This document shows positions 18,646 through 27,370 of a stretch of 28,917 nt of DNA, in pieces. Every line of letters starts with the position of its first letter. The first letter of the stretch is position 1. The notes under the pieces are model-generated. The model worked only from the letters and a program-made list of their open reading frames with translations. It made no database searches and was not told the DNA's origin. Position numbers and translations under genes: made by a program. The stretch comes from Thalassiosira profunda (lineage: Eukaryota > Bacillariophyta > Thalassiosirophyceae > Thalassiosirales > Thalassiosiraceae). The stretch spans positions 1 through 28,917 of the forward strand of contig JALLAP010000062.1 in the NCBI GenBank assembly GCA_036939355.1, read 5' to 3'.

Positions 18646-20058
18646 ATGTCCCCTCCCATGAGCCCTGCCGGCGCCGGCAGACCCCCGCTCTCGCCCGGGA
18701 AGTCCCGCGCCAACCTCGGCCACGACGACCACCACGGCGGCGGCGCCGAGGCATTGCGCCTGGCGGCGTCCGACGGCGGCAAGCGTTATGATGATGAGCA
18801 TGGAATCACTAGGAAACGCACGGATATCGAAAAGGTCGTCCTCGAGCGCGAGGCGGCCGCGCACGAGATTGCGGAGGCGCTGCCGAAGGAGGCCGCGGTC
18901 GTTCCGAAGGTCGAGCTGTTCATGCCGGAGGCGCTGAGGGATTCAATTTTTGTGGGGCATTTGGTGACCGATTTGGACTCGGTCGGCGGGGCAATTGGTG
19001 CTGCCTCGCTGTACGACGGCAAGGCGGCGCTGGCGAGCAAGGTGAACAGTGAGACGGAATTCGCCCTGAAAGAATGGGGCGTGGAGATGCCGCCGACGAT
19101 TGAGGAGGTGCTAAAGGAGACGCCCGATGCCAAGATTTGCCTGGTCGATCACCAGCAGACTTCGCAGATGAACCCTGCCATCAATCCTGACAACGTCGTG
19201 GGTGTGATAGATCATCACGCTTTACAGAGCAAGACGATCGTGACGGACCGGCCGATCTACATTGATATCAGGCCGTGGGGGAGCATGAGCACGATCATCG
19301 CTCACACCTTCCTGACCCACCAGCGGAGGCCGCCCACGGGCGTTGCGGGGATGCTCTTGTGTGCAATCCTGAGCGACACGCTCAACTTGCAGGGACCGAC
19401 GACGACCGAATGGGACCGGCTCCTGGTTGCCGTGCTCTCAGAGATTGCGGAGGTCGACGACATCCAGTTTCTTGCCACTCAGCAGTTCAAGGCGAAGTCG
19501 AGGGAGCTTGCCGGCCTGTCGGCCCACGGACTCGTTAACGGCGATCAGAAAGCGTTTAGCTTCAAAACGGAGTCGTTCGAGGGCGAAGTGGGATTTGCAG
19601 TGGTGGAAACGACCGACGATGCCGTGATAATTGATCGGCTCTCTGAGCTGCTCCCTGAGATCGTGGCGTGCAAGAAGGAGAAGGGCCTGAGCGCGCTCTT
19701 CCTCGCGGTGGTGAATATTGTGAGCCTGACGGGCACGCTGCTCCTCTGCGGTCCGACGGAGCAGTCGTTGGCCAAGGCGGCCTTTCCGGACTGCGAGCTG
19801 ACGAGCGAGGGATCGACTATGGATCTGGGGAAGCGCGTCTCACGCAAAAAGGATTATATTCCTGCCATAACGCAGGCGATCAAAGCGGGATGGAGCAAGC
19901 CAATCGAGCGCGGACAGAGCACGGTGGACATTGCGAGCTTGGGACATTTGGAGGTGGATCCGCTCGATCCGTACCAACGGGTAGTGAGGCGGGGCAGCGT
20001 GCTTACTCAGTCTATCCTCAAAAATGCCATTCCGGAGCTTGATGCGCCCAATTTCTAG
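18646..20058 (+). CDS. Family II (DHH/DHHA2) manganese-dependent inorganic pyrophosphatase, N-terminally extended
   Basis: 470 residues from ATG 18646 (an upstream TTG is less likely). The first 100 residues are a Pro/Ser/His-rich then charged extension not present in bacterial enzymes of about 310 residues. The catalytic core has the family motifs: G-H-x3-D-x-D-S at about 104 (His and both Asp of the metal site), L-V-D-H-Q at about 166, V-I-D-H-H at about 187 (DHH signature), A-I-L-S-D-T-L at about 240, and S-R-K-K-D at about 398 in the DHHA2 lobe (phosphate-binding Arg/Lys). It hydrolyses pyrophosphate to two phosphates, pulling biosynthetic reactions forward. Family II enzymes are mostly bacterial, so a bacterial origin of the gene is plausible. 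No organelle signal is clear. It is convergent with the Gln-rich gene, 116 bases apart. Confidence 0.88.
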   Translation: MSPPMSPAGAGRPPLSPGKSRANLGHDDHHGGGAEALRLAASDGGKRYDDEHGITRKRTDIEKVVLEREAAAHEIAEALPKEAAVVPKVELFMPEALRDSIFVGHLVTDLDSVGGAIGAASLYDGKAALASKVNSETEFALKEWGVEMPPTIEEVLKETPDAKICLVDHQQTSQMNPAINPDNVVGVIDHHALQSKTIVTDRPIYIDIRPWGSMSTIIAHTFLTHQRRPPTGVAGMLLCAILSDTLNLQGPTTTEWDRLLVAVLSEIAEVDDIQFLATQQFKAKSRELAGLSAHGLVNGDQKAFSFKTESFEGEVGFAVVETTDDAVIIDRLSELLPEIVACKKEKGLSALFLAVVNIVSLTGTLLLCGPTEQSLAKAAFPDCELTSEGSTMDLGKRVSRKKDYIPAITQAIKAGWSKPIERGQSTVDIASLGHLEVDPLDPYQRVVRRGSVLTQSILKNAIPELDAPNF

Positions 20059-20174
20059 AGAGACGAAAAGCGGTCGGTATGTAGAATGGTTTGTGGCCGG
20101 ACATCGAGAAGACGTAAAGTGTATAGACCCTGACGAAGTGTTTATTAAAGAAGTTCTCCCCAGGCCACCCTCTA

Positions 20175-21764
20175 TCACATGCCAAAAAAATCTAATAGGC
20201 TCCCAAACGCGTTCCGTTCCCTTACCGCCTCGGCAGAGCCGTTGTGCGCCAATATCTCGTGGGGGCCGATGTGCCGTCCCACGGCATCCCGACCGGCCAG
20301 GCTGTGGCTCCCGTTGCTGAAATCCCGTCTATTGCCCTGCGGCGAATGGTGCGGGGAGTGGTGCGGGCTGTGCCCGGGCGAAATGAGCTTCTCCCCCAAA
20401 TTGTTCGTGTGAATTGGGGCCGCCTGCCCCGACGCCACCCGCTTGACGCCCCCGCCGTAGCTCTGGCTGGATGTCAACCCCCCGCCGCCGTGCAACTGCC
20501 CCCCACCGCCCCCGCTCACTCCGCCGCCGTGCGATCCGCCCCCGCCGTGCCCGAACCGATTCTTGATCAGCGCGTGGATCTCCGTCTGCAGCCTATTCAC
20601 CATCTCCATCAGCTTGTCGACCTTGGCCTTTTCGTCGCCCGCCGCCTTTTCCGCGGCCTCTTTCTCTTTCGCCAATCCGGCGCATTTGGCCTTCCACCCC
20701 TCCTCGCGGTTGGCCAACGTGAGCTCCAATTTGCGCCGGGCGGTGCCCTCGCGCTCCAGTCGGGATTCGAGGTCGCGGTGGATCTTCTCCAATTCGGCGA
20801 GGCGTCGGGATTGGTGTTCGGCGAGGCGGATGTATTCCTTCAACTCTTTCACTTCCTCGGACACCAATCTCTCATATAGGGGGGTGTGGGCGTTGTCCTC
20901 CCTATTTGAGGAGGCGTTGCTCGCGCTGGGGGTGGCGGTGCGGTCGTTGTGGGTGGACTGCTGGGAGATGAGGGAGGATTGGGAGGGGTGATGGGCCGGA
21001 TTGTGATTGTTGCCGGGGACGCTGGTGTGTGTGGTGCCGTGGCCGCTGCTGCCCCGTTGGTGGTGGTGGGGATTCTGGTGGGCCCCGTTTCCTTGCGCCA
21101 TTGGGGCTTTGCCCTGCTGCTGCTGGGCCGGATTCGGGTTGTTGGGATTGTGTCCCGGGTGATGTGTATGATGGTGCCTCTGCTGTGCGTGATGGCCGGG
21201 GTGCTGCGCGTGAGTCGGCTGGGGTTGCTGCGGATGGGCCGAGGCCGCCCTCTGCGGATGCTGCTGCCCCGCGTGCGCCCTCTGCCCTGGATGCTGCGGC
21301 TGCGGGTGCTGCGATTGCTGCCCGGGGTGCTGCGGGGCCACCTGGGCGGGGTTGATGTACTGTTGATGTTGATGTTGTTGTTGAGACACGTGTTGCGGCT
21401 GCGGCACTAGCTGCGGCTGGGGCATCACCTGCCGGTGCTGCGCCGGCTGGGGCTGGGGCAGTTGGCCCGCCGATATTGGCTGCGGCTGCGGCCGGTGCGG
21501 CCGCTGCTGCGGCGCCATCGCCTGGACGTGGTGCGACGGAGGCTGCTGCTGCTGCTGGGCCTGGTATGCCGAGCGCAGTTGTGTTGCTGCCGCCACCGCC
21601 GCGGCCGATGGCTGCTGCCCCGCGGCCGCCTCCGACTTCATCGCCGCGTGCTGCTGCGACGGCTGAGATTGTGCAGCTGATGCAACGCCGCCATTGTTGC
21701 CATGCACCGGCGTCGTCGTCGTCGCGGTGCCAGTCGCAGGTGCAGGCGGATTTTGAGACATCAT
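20175..21764 (-). CDS. Gln/His/Pro-rich protein with central coiled coil
   Basis: Single exon, 529 residues, starting with tandem Met codons at 21764. Residues 1-270 are low complexity, dominated by Gln, His, Pro, Ala and Asn, including QAQQQQQPP and HPGQ-type tandem motifs. Residues about 295-405 form a strong heptad coiled coil (EEVKELKEYIRLAEHQSRR onward), with abundant Glu, Lys, Arg and Leu. A Gly/His-rich stretch (GHGGGGSHGGG) follows, then a tail ending L-L-D-F-F-G-M. Such Q/H-rich, prion-like regions are common in transcription co-regulators, RNA-granule and scaffold proteins. I recognise no DNA-binding domain, so the function is open. The GC-rich low complexity explains the many long overlapping frames on the opposite strand. 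Confidence 0.75.
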   Translation of the reverse strand: MMSQNPPAPATGTATTTTPVHGNNGGVASAAQSQPSQQHAAMKSEAAAGQQPSAAAVAAATQLRSAYQAQQQQQPPSHHVQAMAPQQRPHRPQPQPISAGQLPQPQPAQHRQVMPQPQLVPQPQHVSQQQHQHQQYINPAQVAPQHPGQQSQHPQPQHPGQRAHAGQQHPQRAASAHPQQPQPTHAQHPGHHAQQRHHHTHHPGHNPNNPNPAQQQQGKAPMAQGNGAHQNPHHHQRGSSGHGTTHTSVPGNNHNPAHHPSQSSLISQQSTHNDRTATPSASNASSNREDNAHTPLYERLVSEEVKELKEYIRLAEHQSRRLAELEKIHRDLESRLEREGTARRKLELTLANREEGWKAKCAGLAKEKEAAEKAAGDEKAKVDKLMEMVNRLQTEIHALIKNRFGHGGGGSHGGGVSGGGGGQLHGGGGLTSSQSYGGGVKRVASGQAAPIHTNNLGEKLISPGHSPHHSPHHSPQGNRRDFSNGSHSLAGRDAVGRHIGPHEILAHNGSAEAVRERNAFGSLLDFFGM

Positions 21765-21936
21765 CTGCCCTTAATTATTATTTGTCTCCGTCGGTGTCAA
21801 TATTGGGGCCGGGGCGACGGACGTCGCCATCACCGCAGCAGAGAGGGATTGTTGCAAAGCCGATGGCTCGACGTCGGCCAAGTAATGGCCGGGATACCGC
21901 GAGGGCGGCGGAGAGGACAGGCCGGCCGAGTGACGC

Positions 21937-22048
21937 CACTAGTGAGGACACAAGCGAATTTCTCTGGACACAAACTGCTTGACAGCTCGAATCTTGTGTC
22001 CTGCATCGCGACTCGATTGGACACACACGCTCGTTTTTGTCACTAGTG
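21937..22048. mobile_element. Inverted-repeat element bounded by CACTAGTG, 112 bp (MITE-like)
   Basis: The left end CACTAGTGAGGACACAAGCG and the reverse complement of the right end share CACTAGTGA and the downstream ACAA..GCG pattern over about 20 bases with a few mismatches. CACTAGTG is itself palindromic and could instead be an 8-bp target duplication around a shorter core (21945-22040), as hAT elements make. GGACACA recurs inside in both orientations. Non-coding. Confidence 0.45.
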
Positions 22049-22050
22049 TG

Positions 22051-22168
22051 GTTACTTAGAGGGACGGCTCGCTCCGAGACAAATTTTTACTTTTAGGGCT
22101 GCCCCCCAAATATTTTGGAGCAAGCCCTCTACGCCCCCATTATTGAGTCCGTCCCTCTTTTTGGTAAC
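22051..22168. mobile_element. Nested hairpin / inverted-repeat element, 118 bp (MITE-like)
   Basis: The outer arms pair: GTTAC and AGAGGGACGG..CTC at 22051-22070 match the reverse complement of 22145-22168. Inside, AGGGCTGC pairs with GC-A-AGCCCT, and at the centre CCAAA-TAT-TTTGG is palindromic. The whole segment can therefore fold into one long interrupted hairpin. It begins two bases after the neighbouring element. It shares TACTTTTAG with the sequence entering the element at 17191. Confidence 0.5.
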
Positions 22169-22449
22169 TTAGAAAGCGCGACAGAGCTCAAGTTTCGCGG
22201 TTTTGCCCGTAAGCCCCCTAAATAATCTGTGTGGTGAAGCCAGGTGAAGCCGATCGAGAGCCCGCGCGCGTAAAATGAGGCAGAAAGTGATGGCTGGTGA
22301 TGTGGGATGTGGGATGTGGGTGAAGAGTGAAGAATCTATGGCCACCGGGGGACTGAGAGGACCTTGCTCTGCAGCGAAAGTGATGGGTGATGGGCGAGAC
22401 AGAGAGCTGAAAGTGATGTGTGGATGATGCGAGCCATCCGTTGCAAATC

Positions 22450-23548
22450 ATGATCGTCTGCGCGCCTCTGCCGGCCCTCCTCTCCCTCCTCATCGCCGGC
22501 GCCGCCGCCGCGAGCGCACCGCGCGCCTCCTCGACCGCATCGAGTCCGTGGGCGCGGGCCATCACTGGGCACATGGCGACGATATCCCCACCCTGCGCCA
22601 CCCATCTATAGACTGGGACGCCGCCGATCCCGAACTCGATCCCACGCGCGGGGGCAAAATCAGGCCGGGCACGCCGCGGGGGGAGAGGAAGCGGATCCAG
22701 GCCGAGGCGTTCGTGCACGTCGTCTCGGAGATGATGAAGAGTGGTGACGACAGCATGAAAGAAAGGGGGACGACGATTGTGGACGCGGGCTGCGGCGGGG
22801 GCAACCTGGCCTTGCCGCTGGCCGCCTTCGGTGGCCCGCCGGGCTGGGACGTCGAGGTATTGGCGGTGGACGTGAACGAGTTTGCGCTGGCGCGGCTGGA
22901 CGAGCGCGCGGAGCGGGCGAGGGCGTCCTCTGATAGGGGAAACTGCGCAAAGATACGAACGCTGCGCGCCGACCTCGCCGATGCCGCGGCGATCTCTGCT
23001 GCAATACCAGCGGGCAGGGATGTGGTAGTGGCTTCTCTTCACGGCTGCGGAGCGTCGTCTGACTATGCCATTGAACTGGCACACTCGCTCGGGGCGCCGT
23101 TCGTTGTGTGCCCGTGCTGTACGGCCAAGTCGCTGACGCGGAGGGACGACGACAGCTCGAACTCCTCTGATGGAAGCACCATGGGCGCCTCAGTCCGGAG
23201 GAGCGGCGCGAACGCCGACATCACGTACCCCCGCTCCCAATGGCTGCGCGACGCCCTGTCGCCCGATCCCGCAAGCTGGGACGAGTACGCCCTCCTCGCG
23301 CGCACCGCGGACGTCGGATTGGGCCCGCAGACCCCATCGCGGCAAAGGGAGCACCGGCGCCGGGCAAAAAGGATCGTCGAGTTGGATCGGCTGGCGCACA
23401 GCTCTGAAAGGTATGGGTACGAGACGCGATTGGTCAGAATGGCGGGCCACGACCGACGGAGTACGGGAAGGGCGAGGTGCTGCTGGGGGCGCGGAAGGGC
23501 ACGGCCGCTGCAGCTGTAATTTGTGGTATGTGGGAACGGGCGTCCTAG
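22450..23548 (+). CDS. GSTCD-like SAM-dependent methyltransferase-type protein, frame disrupted at both ends
   Basis: The core frame runs 22515-23452 without an internal ATG start; the first long frame begins only at a GTG (22548). It contains an I-D-W-x-x-x-D-P-E-L-D-P segment, a SAM-binding motif I-V-D-A-G-C-G-G-G-N-L, then L-H-G-C-G-A-S-S-D and V-V-C-P-C-C, the pairing seen in GSTCD-type methyltransferase domains, and a C-terminal R-I-V-E-L-D-R helix. A start is offered by ATG 22450 in another frame. It either begins a signal peptide (MIVCAPLPALLSLLIAGAAA) needing a 1-base shift near 22510, or is spliced by a possible 59-nt GT-AG intron (22456-22514) that restores frame. Near 23453 the frame probably shifts again: TEYGKGEVLLGA follows in the second frame to a stop at 23546, whereas the core frame runs on to 23519 as an unlikely Arg-rich tail. 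Methylation substrate unknown. Confidence 0.6.
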
Positions 23549-23840
23549 AGGGCGAGTAGTGGCTGGCTGGGCAAATTTCAAGCTGCTAGGAAGGGATGGG
23601 TGATACGCTGTTTCACTCTCGTTTGTCCGCCAGCTGGTCCGTAGCCAAAGAATGGAAGAAACATCAGATGCAGAGCTATTGCAACTATCGCTAACGAGTT
23701 GCTACCGAGGGAAAGTCGAGCCCGTTCTTCATAATCTTGACTTGACGAGGCCACTGCACAAAGCATCGACGCACTAGAACGCAAACAAATATCCTATGCA
23801 CTTTTGGCCGACTCCAGGAAGGATCACTTGGGGGTCAAAC
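23549..23840. other. Convergent intergenic, 292 nt
   Basis: 3' flanks of the methyltransferase-like gene and the minus-strand secreted protein. Nothing identifiable beyond presumed 3' UTRs. Confidence 0.5.
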
Positions 23841-25122
23841 TCAAAGAAGTACGGCCCAGCCGCAATAGATCGCCGCCCCGAACAAAAGAGGGATCCCAAC
23901 TGCGCTGGCAGAGCCGTGGTTCATTCCGTCAACGGAATCGTTGTTGCCGGACGTGGCGGGAGCGAGGACATCAATAGTGGGTGTTTCAATTCCATCGGCC
24001 AACGCGATGGTAAGCTCAAAGTTGGCGGCGGTAGGCTCCAAAGCAACAGCATCCTGGTCGAGGTATCCTGGGCGAGCGACGCTGATGCCCTCGGAGCGCA
24101 CGGAGCGGCGGTTGGATGCCCCGATATCCTTCGCTTCGAGGCGCCTGGCAAAGTTGACCTGGACCTCGCCCCAGGCGGATAAGGTGGCCCCGGCGGACTG
24201 GAAGAACCGGGAAGGAACGACCGTCCCGACCATCCAGGCGCTGTCGTTCTTCTTGGTCAGCGAGGAGATGCTAGGGTTCAAGAGAGTGAAGGTCCGGATG
24301 ACGTCCAACGTCTCGTTGGCCACCGCGTCGCCCTGAAAGAGGTCGAAGTTGCTGACGATCTGGATCTCGACTTCGGCGTCCACCGAGGAGATGCAGACGT
24401 TCAGAACGTCGTCGGGGGCCAGGGACGTCTCGTCGCAGGAGAAGGAGTCGAAGTCGTCGCACTTGCAGGCGGAGATGTAGCCGTCGATCCCCGCCGTGTC
24501 GCTCTGCAGCTGGGGCGACAGGTTGGGGGTCGTCAGGGCCACGTTCTCGACGGTGACGTCCACGAGGAAGTCGAAGGCGACCTCGACGTCGCGTTTGCTG
24601 CGTGTTATTTGGGGGTTAGGAGGAGGAGGGTATAGTACCGTAAAGAAGGAGCAGGGGTGAATTTAGTGAAAGATACCTTTCATCAGACGACACAACAAAA
24701 CCACACATCAGACGAACTCACTCCTCCTTGATGACGTCCGCTCCCGACAAAAGCTGCACCACAACACAAATTTCGATCTGCGAGCCTGACCAGATGCTGC
24801 TCGTGGCGATGGCCGACCGGTCCAGGTTCAATTTCACATCGAGCTGATCGTGATCGGCGGTGACATCGGGCGTGACGACGTTGGTGGGAACGATGGTGAT
24901 GCCGGTGATGGGGTCGACGCATCCCTTGTCGAAGAGGTCGACGTTAAACGACCCGCGGCCCGTGCCGATGTGGTACTCCAGCTCAATCTCGTCGGTGACG
25001 CCGTAGGTGAAGTTCGTCGACAGAGATTGGTAGTTGATGTCCCAGTTGCCGATCTGGGCGGCGGCGGGCGAGGCGAGGAGCGCGGCCGCAAGCGCAGCCG
25101 ACTTGATGCCGAACGAGGGCAT
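23841..25122 (-). CDS. Secreted, C-terminally anchored protein (paralogue of the gene at 28287)
   Basis: Complement of exons 24722..25122 and 23841..24597 (intron 24598..24721, 124 nt, GTGAGT donor, phase 2); 385 residues. The signal peptide MPSFGIKSAALAAALLASPA is followed by A-A-A-Q, a good cleavage site. The mature start QIGNWDINYQSL and D-L-F-D-K-x-C-V-D-P-I-x-G are shared with the 28287 paralogue, as is the intron position. The ectodomain is acidic and beta-rich in appearance, with a C-K-C-D-D-F..C cluster, N-E-T and N-D-S glycosylation sequons, and no enzyme motif I recognise. The C-terminus AVGIPLLFGAAIYCGWAVLL is hydrophobic with no charged tail, fitting a GPI signal or a terminal anchor. 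A cell-surface role is inferred. Confidence 0.8.
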
Positions 25123-26153
25123 GGCTTGTGGGTGATTCTGTGATGTGAGAAGCGATGCGAGGGATGAATTGCGAAGAGGTTAGCTGTTGTTTGGGCAGAA
25201 AGATACCCAAGGCACATCAGTGCGTGCACGGAAAGTAAACACGAACATCACATTGCACCACCACCAACACCCTACAATAGAATGGCAATTGCGCAGACTG
25301 ATGCATGCGTCAACGGAATGCATGGAGTGATGTTGATCGGCCATCACATCGAGATGCATCACGTCGAGACGAGGTGAGCGTATGAGCACACATCAAAGGC
25401 ACGAATGTGTACCCGGAAACGAGGATTGACGACGTGCATCTCGCCTAGTGCCGATCCTCTGCTGCAACATTCTGACCATCTCATACTCGAGACGACGAAC
25501 AAGCCGAGAATAGGGGCACTACAAGCACACGCCCCCAAAGATACACCGCAGCTCTTCTAATGCACCTTGTAGCACACGCCGGGGCAAGGTCGCCCACACA
25601 AAACAAACACAAGATGTGCGCCTTCTCGACGAGCACCGGGAAAACACTTACGTTGAAGAGGAGGAAGAGAAGAGCGAATGCGTCGAGGCGAGCAGGATGC
25701 GGCTCGATCTGAGAGGGAGCGACGATGTTGCGCTCGGCCCAAAGTGAAAATTATGAGAGGAGCAGCTGCAAAGAGAGTGTGCGTGGTCCTCTCTAGATGG
25801 TGCATGAGGAACACTAGCTTTCGCCGTGCTTTTGAGGTATCCTCCTCTCCCGCCATTTTTGTCGGAGTGGGCGCCGTCTTTGATGGATTGTGGCGCGGCA
25901 GCTGCTGCCTACGCCGGCCTTGCTTCCATTCTGTTTCATAATCATGATACAAATAGTTTTAGAATAGCTCTAACTTACTTTAGTCAGGATGGACTTTTGG
26001 CGGGGCGAAAGGTGGACGAAGATCGCAACTTTCTTCTGAGCGGCAGTTCAGGGTTAGTGCAGCTACTGCGTAGGCAGGATTGATGGTTGGCCGCGGTATC
26101 CTCACACAATTCACTGTGGACATCGATCGATCACTCCTCTTCCACCATCCATC
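25123..26153. other. Divergent intergenic, about 1.03 kb
   Basis: Upstream of both the minus-strand secreted protein (ATG 25122) and the plus-strand small basic protein (ATG 26154). It contains a short direct repeat, CATCAC[A/G]TCGAG, twice near 25340-25370. A minus-strand open frame at 25557-25952 lacks convincing protein features. No RNA gene recognised. Confidence 0.45.
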
Positions 26154-26570
26154 ATGACTAAGACAGCCGCCGTCGACGCCAAGCCCGCGCCGCCCAAGAA
26201 GGGCGCCGCCACGGTCGCGAAGAAGGGCGCTCTCTCCAAGACCGCGGCGCAGACCGTCTTCTCCAAGTCCTTCGCGGGTCCGGCGGCGGCGATGGCCAAG
26301 CCGCCCAAAACGAAGCCGTGCGTCAACTGGTCGGGCCTCTGTGATGCGGTGGCCGCCGAGACCGTCCTGTCCGCGGGGGACCCTCTCTTCGTCGGCATCA
26401 CGCTCAAGAAACGCAAAGGCGCGAATGCCGGCCCCGGCTACTCGGCCGGCGAGCTTCCCGTCGGCCTGAGGATGGAGCGCAATGGCAAAACCTACATCCC
26501 CCAGGAGGTGGTTGCCCCCAAGGCGGCGAGCGGCAAATGCACCAGGTGGAAGGTCTTGAGTGGGAATTAG
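26154..26570 (+). CDS. Small basic protein, Lys/Ala/Pro-rich N-terminus, function unknown
   Basis: Single exon, 138 residues, ATG in the context CCATCATGA. Residues 1-55 are rich in Lys, Ala and Pro (AKPAPPKKGAATVAKKGA), like the tails of histone-like or ribosome-associated proteins. The remaining part is folded-looking: C-V-N-W-S-G-L-C-D-A, G-I-T-L-K-K-R-K-G, Y-I-P-Q-E-V-V, and a C-terminal C-T-R-W-K-V-L. I recognise no family. GC-rich third positions and clean start and stop support coding. The basic tail suggests nucleic-acid or acidic-partner binding, which is inference. No signal peptide, membrane segment or intron is visible. Confidence 0.7.
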   Translation: MTKTAAVDAKPAPPKKGAATVAKKGALSKTAAQTVFSKSFAGPAAAMAKPPKTKPCVNWSGLCDAVAAETVLSAGDPLFVGITLKKRKGANAGPGYSAGELPVGLRMERNGKTYIPQEVVAPKAASGKCTRWKVLSGN

Positions 26571-26983
26571 AGCATTGATGGGAGTGTTGGAGTGAGGAAT
26601 TGCTCTCCCTCGATCGGACGTACAAATCGAAGCGGCGAGAGGGATCAAACGGTATCTTTATGACGAGGGCAGCAAACGAGAGGGTTTATCGATGCAGCTG
26701 GATAAAGGTCTCTTTAGCAACGGTACAAATGTCAACGCATCACTTTGCAACTCACACGCCGCTCTTATGTGCATTCGTTTTGTGTGCGCATCATGTGAGC
26801 GAATCGAATTGAATAGAACGGAGGATTGCCTGACGGGTGGCGCTGTTGATAAGAGAGAAGGGTACATACCAGGGGCGAGGCAAAAGCATCGAGGGAAAGC
26901 AAGCAAACAAGAAGGTGTGCCTAGATATGTTTCAGCTTTTCTTCGTCGCTCGTGGGGGCTCGTCGCCGATCGACAGGCTCTGT
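26571..26983. other. Intergenic, 413 nt
   Basis: Downstream of the small basic protein gene and of the candidate minus-strand ORF (convergent arrangement). AT-richer than the coding parts; nothing identifiable. Confidence 0.45.
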
Positions 26984-27370
26984 TCATTCAATCTGGTCAG
27001 CGACCGGCCAAACTTTTTGGGAGACGTTTCTTCGTTTCGGCGTCGGCTGGGCCACGAGCTGCCATGGATCAGGAAGCCGAGTCAGCGCGGGCGGTCCTAC
27101 GATCTCCAAATTTGAGGCGGCTTGAGTGTCGTCGAAGGGGCAGCGTCTGACAGACAGAAAGCTCCCCTTCTTCGACACACGATTGCGCTCGACCGCGGAG
27201 ATCGTCGCCTCGCTCGAGAAGTACGTGTGCGACATGGCCTGGAGCGCGTCGGCATCTCGGTCCCATGCAGCTTCCTCCTCGCCACCGAACGGATTGCAGC
27301 AACGAACCGCGATCGAGTCGATTGCAGATGCGACGGACGCCATCAGCGTCTGTACCTGTTGTTGATTCAT
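26984..27370 (-). CDS. Possible small protein, unrecognised
   Basis: 128 residues if started at ATG 27370 (MNQQQVQTLMASVASAIDSI); nine further codons in frame lie upstream. Third codon positions are GC-rich as in neighbouring genes, and the N-terminal half reads like an amphipathic helical protein (S-V-A-S-A-I-D-S-I, D-A-L-Q-A-M-S-H-T-Y-F). The C-terminal part (P-T-P-K-R-R-N-V) is less protein-like and could be intronic or UTR if the true gene is spliced. No motif or membrane segment recognised. Support is compositional only. Confidence 0.4.
   Translation of the reverse strand: MNQQQVQTLMASVASAIDSIAVRCCNPFGGEEEAAWDRDADALQAMSHTYFSSEATISAVERNRVSKKGSFLSVRRCPFDDTQAASNLEIVGPPALTRLPDPWQLVAQPTPKRRNVSQKVWPVADQIE

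Larger units (their letters stand above)
21765..22449. other. Divergent intergenic region with two adjacent inverted-repeat elements
   Basis: These 685 bases separate the minus-strand Gln-rich gene and the plus-strand methyltransferase. Two small inverted-repeat elements lie side by side at 21937-22048 and 22051-22168. The remainder (22170-22449) contains TGATG/GGGATGTG-rich simple repeats near 22290-22400. No convincing ORF. Confidence 0.55.

Noticed and set aside
20244..21982. Several long plus-strand frames opposite the Gln-rich gene
   Set aside because: They are mirror frames of CAG/CAC-type codons (Leu, Ala or Arg runs) with no independent features; the minus-strand frame is uninterrupted over the whole span.
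25557..25952. 131-codon minus-strand frame with a hydrophobic patch
   Set aside because: No good start context, no motif, mixed codon use, and a position in a divergent promoter region make it unlikely.
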